Shown: positions 61,081 to 64,000 of the stretch, piece by piece
Numbering within the stretch: the first letter of the stretch is position 1
Layout: each line of letters starts with the position of its first letter
Assembly: GCF_014205215.1 (NCBI RefSeq)
Contig: NZ_JACHNC010000001.1
Location: forward strand, 1,617,001 to 1,681,000
Source: Actinoplanes lobatus
GTDB taxonomy: Bacteria; Actinomycetota; Actinomycetes; Mycobacteriales; Micromonosporaceae
Reading direction: 5' to 3'
Length of the DNA stretch: 64,000 nucleotides
Program-made: the position numbers and the translations under genes
The notes under the pieces: model-generated
What the model was told of the DNA's origin: nothing
Seen by the model: the letters and a program-made list of their open reading frames with translations, nothing else
Database searches by the model: none

Positions 61081-61122
61081 CGGCTCACGGACGGGCCGGT
61101 TCAAGACCCCACTCAAGGAGGA
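61081..61122 (+). promoter_or_regulatory. Candidate CsrA sites in the fliC leader
   Basis: Two ANGGA motifs lie in the leader of flagellin mRNA: ACGGA (61087-61091), displayed in the loop of a short CGGC/GCCG hairpin, and AAGGA (61115-61119), which is part of the Shine-Dalgarno AAGGAGG. They start 28 bases apart. This matches the two-site arrangement by which CsrA blocks translation of flagellin in other phyla. Confidence 0.55.
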
Positions 61123-61129
61123 ATTACTC

Positions 61130-61951
61130 ATGGGTCTTCGCATCAACCAGAACATCGCGGCGCAGAACGCCTACCGCAACCTCTCCGTCTCCGACGGTCA
61201 GATGTCGAAGCAGCTGGAGAAGCTGTCCAGCGGTTTCCGCATCAACCGCGCGGCGGACGACGCGGCCGGCCTCTCGATCTCCGAGGGTCTGCGCTCGCAG
61301 GTCGGTGGCCTCAAGGTCGCCACCCGCAACGCCCAGGACGCGATCAGCGTCGTACAGACCGCTGAGGGTGCCCTGAGCGAGGTCACCAGCATGGTTCAGC
61401 GTATGCGTGACCTGGCGGTCCAGTCGAACAGCGCGGCCATGGACCCCGCTGCCAAGGCGGCGTCGCAGGCCGAGGTCACCGAGCTCGCCAGCGAGATCAC
61501 CCGAATCAGCCAGACCACGACGTTCGGCACGACGAAGCTGCTCGACGGGACGTTCAACGGCGACTTCCAGGTCGGCGCGAACACGAGCACGGATGACGTG
61601 CTCAACGTGACGATCGGCGCGATGGACTCGGCCACCCTGGGCATCGACGCCCTCCAGCTGGACACCGCGGCCAACTCGACGGCCGCCATCGACGCGCTGG
61701 ACACCGCCCTCACGACGATCACCACCCAGCGTGCCAACCTCGGTGCGTCCCAGAACCGCTTCGAGCACACCATCAACAACCTCAACACGACCGTCGAGAA
61801 CCTGTCGGCGTCGGAGTCCCGGATCCGTGACGCCGACATGGCCACGGAGATGGTCTCCTTCACCCGTAGCCAGATCCTGACCCAGGCCGGCACGGCCATG
61901 CTCTCGCAGGCCAACCAGTCCTCGCAGGGCGTGCTGTCGCTGCTCCGCTGA
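61130..61951 (+). CDS. fliC: Flagellin
   Basis: A protein of 273 residues from ATG 61130. The N-terminal D0/D1 ends are MGLRINQNIAAQNAYRNLSV with KQLEKLSSGFRINRAADDAAG, and the C-terminal end is TRSQILTQAGTAMLSQANQS followed by QGVLSLLR. The middle part is short, so the protein is a minimal flagellin with little D2/D3 decoration. It forms the filament. AAGGAGGAAT is a perfect ribosome site and overlaps a candidate CsrA site. fliD, fliS follow after a strong terminator. The upstream frame to 61061 is not conserved. Confidence 0.96.
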   Translation: MGLRINQNIAAQNAYRNLSVSDGQMSKQLEKLSSGFRINRAADDAAGLSISEGLRSQVGGLKVATRNAQDAISVVQTAEGALSEVTSMVQRMRDLAVQSNSAAMDPAAKAASQAEVTELASEITRISQTTTFGTTKLLDGTFNGDFQVGANTSTDDVLNVTIGAMDSATLGIDALQLDTAANSTAAIDALDTALTTITTQRANLGASQNRFEHTINNLNTTVENLSASESRIRDADMATEMVSFTRSQILTQAGTAMLSQANQSSQGVLSLLR

Positions 61952-62006
61952 CGTTCTAACCGGACGGCAACCGACAAGAACTGAATAAGCAAGGCGCGAT
62001 ACCGAA

Positions 62007-62039
62007 GATGGGGGTGGACCGGCAACGGCCACCCCCATC
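62007..62039 (+). terminator. Terminator of fliC
   Basis: GATGGGGGTGG-A-CCG pairs with CGG-CCACCCCCATC around GCAA, 55 bp past the flagellin stop. It would let fliC be expressed far above fliD. Confidence 0.85.
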
Positions 62040-62078
62040 CGCATTCACACCCGGCTAGGCCCCTGAAGGTAGGTTCCC

Positions 62079-63464
62079 GTGGTCAGCTCCATCGACGGTC
62101 TCGTCAGTGGTCTCAGCACCTCCTCGATGATCTCGCAGTTGATGCAGGTCGAGGCCGCCCCGCAGGACAAGCTCAAAGCGAAGGCGCAGACCGCGCAGAG
62201 CGCGCAGAACGCCTACCAGTCGGTCAACACCAAGCTGAAGGCCATCAAGACGGCCGCGGACGCGATGCAGTCGCTCACCACCTGGCGGTCGCTCAAGACC
62301 GAGTCCACCTCGGCGAGCGTCACCGCCGCGTCCACCGGTGGCATGACCGGCATGACCGGCAGCATCACCTTCGACGTGGATCAGGTGGCCCGGGCACAGG
62401 TCAGCGTCGTCAAGAACATCGACACCACCGCTACCACCTATCCCCGCTCGTTCACGATCACGACCGGATCGTGGTCGGACAGCGACGCGGACGGGACGAA
62501 CGACTCGTTCACCGCCGCCGGCGCCGCCACCACGATCACGATTCCCGACGATCAGGAGCCCACGGCCGCCAACATCGCCGCCGCCGTCAACGCGGCCGGG
62601 CTCAATGTCCGCGCGACCGTGGTCAACACCAACGGCACCGACGGCGTGCTCCAGTTCGCCGGCACCAAGACCGGCGCGGGCAACGGGTTCCAGGTGGATC
62701 TCAGCGCGGGTGGTCTCACCGCCGAGGACACGCCCTCCCAGAGCGCCCTCCTCCGGGTGAACCCGGGTACCACGGCGGAATACACGGTCACCAGCGACAC
62801 GAACACGTTCAGCGGGCTGATGCCGGGCGTGGCGATCACGGCCACCAAGAAGGAGGCCGGCGTCACCGTCACGGCCACCTCGGACGCCGCCGCCGTCACC
62901 GCGAAGATGCAGGCGATGGTGGACGCCATGAACGCGGCGCTCACCGAGGTCAAGACGCAGACCGCGTACAACCTGGGGACGAAGAAGGGCTCGGCGCTGA
63001 CCGGCGACTCCGCCGTCCGGGAGATGAGCCAGGCCATCCTGGGCACGGTGAGCCGGGGGCTGACCTACGACCGGACCCTGCCCGACCAGACCACCGAGAC
63101 GGTCGACTTCGGCAGCCTCAGCCAGTTCGGCGTCGGGCTGAACCGGGACGGCCAGCTGACCTTCGACGCGGCCAAGTTCACCGCCGAATACAACAAGGAC
63201 CCGCAGAAGATGCAGCAGGTCGGCAGCGCGTTCGCCGGCCAGGTGGAGGCTCTCGCCGACAAGCAGACCACGGTGATCACGAATGCCGTCACCGGCCGCA
63301 AGAACGAGATCGCCTCGCTGAACGACCAGATCAGCAGCTGGGACGTCCGGCTGGTGAACAAGCGTGAGGCGCTGCAGAAGCAGTACTCAGGCCTGGAAGT
63401 CGCACTCGGCAAGCTCCAGAACCAGTCGACCTGGCTGTCCGGGCAGTTGGCCGGCCTGATGTAG
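62079..63464 (+). CDS. fliD: Flagellar filament capping protein
   Basis: A 461-residue protein with the FliD ends: N-terminal SSIDGLVSGLSTSSMISQLMQVE and C-terminal YSGLEVALGKLQNQSTWLSGQL (in part). The middle (about 100-280) is Thr/Ala-rich, as in outer domains of cap proteins. FliD sits at the filament tip and folds incoming flagellin. The GTG at 62079 has GAAGGTAGG before it. It follows the fliC terminator and precedes fliS by about 50 bp. Confidence 0.93.
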   Translation: MVSSIDGLVSGLSTSSMISQLMQVEAAPQDKLKAKAQTAQSAQNAYQSVNTKLKAIKTAADAMQSLTTWRSLKTESTSASVTAASTGGMTGMTGSITFDVDQVARAQVSVVKNIDTTATTYPRSFTITTGSWSDSDADGTNDSFTAAGAATTITIPDDQEPTAANIAAAVNAAGLNVRATVVNTNGTDGVLQFAGTKTGAGNGFQVDLSAGGLTAEDTPSQSALLRVNPGTTAEYTVTSDTNTFSGLMPGVAITATKKEAGVTVTATSDAAAVTAKMQAMVDAMNAALTEVKTQTAYNLGTKKGSALTGDSAVREMSQAILGTVSRGLTYDRTLPDQTTETVDFGSLSQFGVGLNRDGQLTFDAAKFTAEYNKDPQKMQQVGSAFAGQVEALADKQTTVITNAVTGRKNEIASLNDQISSWDVRLVNKREALQKQYSGLEVALGKLQNQSTWLSGQLAGLM

Positions 63465-63515
63465 CACCCGTCCGCGACACCGACTCCCGCCCACAACCGA
63501 CCGAGGGACTGACTG

Positions 63516-63890
63516 ATGACCGTGACCAACCACCGCGACCGCTATCTTCAGGACTCGATCAACACGGCTTCGCCGGCGAAGCTGCTGATGATGCTCTACG
63601 ACCGGCTCGTGCTGGACCTGATGCACGGCGAGGAGGCCCTCCGCGGCGGTGACCGGGAGTCGGCGAACAACCGGATCGGCCACGCGCAGGAGATCGTCCT
63701 GGAGCTGCACGCCAGCCTGAAGGTGGACGCGTGGGACGGCGCGCCGGGTCTGGCGAACCTCTACACCTTCCTGCTCACCGAGCTGATCAGCGCGAACGTC
63801 AAGCAGGACGCCGACCGGGTGGCCGGTTGCCGGAAGCTGGTGGAACCGCTGCGTGACGCGTGGCGCGAGGCCGCTCTGGCCCCGGCGTGA
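63516..63890 (+). CDS. fliS: Flagellar export chaperone FliS
   Basis: A 124-residue four-helix protein. YLQDSINTASPAKLLMMLYDRLVLDLMHGE is the FliS signature region (shown in part), and LYTFLLTELISANVKQDADRVAGCRKLVEPLRDAW is the third and fourth helix (in part). FliS binds the C-terminal end of flagellin and prevents premature polymerisation. ATG 63516 has CGAGGGACTGACTG before it. The TGA overlaps the GTG of the next gene (GTGA), so they are co-translated. Confidence 0.94.
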   Translation: MTVTNHRDRYLQDSINTASPAKLLMMLYDRLVLDLMHGEEALRGGDRESANNRIGHAQEIVLELHASLKVDAWDGAPGLANLYTFLLTELISANVKQDADRVAGCRKLVEPLRDAWREAALAPA

Positions 63891-64000
63891 CGACGGTGAT
63901 GCCGTCCGCCGATTGGCGGGGGGCCTGGAGTGCGGCGCTGGACGAGCTCGAACTGGACGTGCTGACGGTCGAGACGCTGCTCGCCGACGAGCGGCGCCTC
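63887..64000 (+). CDS. Small flagellar-cluster gene, 3' partial
   Basis: GTG 63887 starts inside the fliS stop (GTGA) and gives 38 codons to the window edge (WRGAWSAALDELELDVLTVE near the middle). The visible part is helical with heptad-like leucines. Its position right after fliS suggests a FliT-like chaperone or a small actinobacterial flagellar gene, but no family match is possible from this fragment. Confidence 0.6.
   Translation, partial: MTTVMPSADWRGAWSAALDELELDVLTVETLLADERRL

Overview
This is a high-GC actinobacterial chromosome segment, most likely from a motile, sporulating member of the Micromonosporaceae close to Actinoplanes. The evidence is the very high G+C with GTG and TTG starts, mycothiol synthesis (mshA), a bldN sigma factor with an rsbN-like partner, a BldC-like regulator, SenX3-RegX3-PhoU, and a flagellar cluster with csrA and fliW, as expected for a zoospore-forming actinomycete. 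The assignment rests on gene content and order recalled from known genomes; no database search was run.

Layout. 0-8 kb: a partial PhzF-like gene, an MgtE-N/CBS protein, a DUF1003 membrane protein, mrp, tatB, an HtrA-like protease, an O-methyltransferase, leucyl aminopeptidase and a DUF3117 protein. This order matches the mycobacterial sigE region, but sigE and rseA are missing. 8-13.5 kb: a PaaX regulator with a crotonase, a complete IS4-family element, then hypothetical, tag, SRPBCC and DivIVA-like genes. 13.5-18 kb: an orphan nuoA divergent from korAB, then a K+ channel. 18-25 kb: phospholipase A2, a cyclase/STAND regulator, FmdB, a lytic transglycosylase and a double GNAT protein. 25-31 kb: the rex-hemA-hemC-cobA/hemD-hemB haem cluster with a Rex operator. 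31-40 kb: HAD, glutaredoxin-like and acyl-CoA ligase genes, bldN with a tiny coupled upstream ORF, an rsbN-like gene, an acyltransferase, an epimerase, a bS22-like peptide, a BldC-like regulator and proline dehydrogenase. 40-51 kb: CGNR regulator, sugar isomerase, a cysteine-rich protein, regX3/senX3/phoU, gpmA, MFS, YbjN, mshA, SDR and a methyltransferase. 51-57 kb: signalling proteins and a secreted subtilase. 57-64 kb: csrA, fliW-flgL-flgK-flgN, and divergently fliC, fliD, fliS and a partial gene.

Functional links. The haem genes form an overlapping operon led by the redox sensor Rex. BldN, its presumed anti-sigma factor and the BldC-like protein make a developmental block. SenX3-RegX3-PhoU is preceded by PHO-box-like repeats. 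The flagellar block contains the parts of a FliW-CsrA-flagellin circuit, and the flagellin leader carries two ANGGA motifs, one of them over the Shine-Dalgarno.

Most notable non-coding observations: a 118-bp palindromic element present twice (about 24.8 and 45.2 kb), both times between convergent genes and with compensatory base-pair changes; an IS4 element inserted exactly at two overlapping stop codons whose 10-bp target duplication rebuilt both stops; a 30-codon ORF coupled to bldN; eight 7-bp tandem repeats before hemB; and many starts preceded at 6-7 nt by a TANNNT box, suggesting leaderless transcripts. No tRNA, rRNA, CRISPR or phage was seen.
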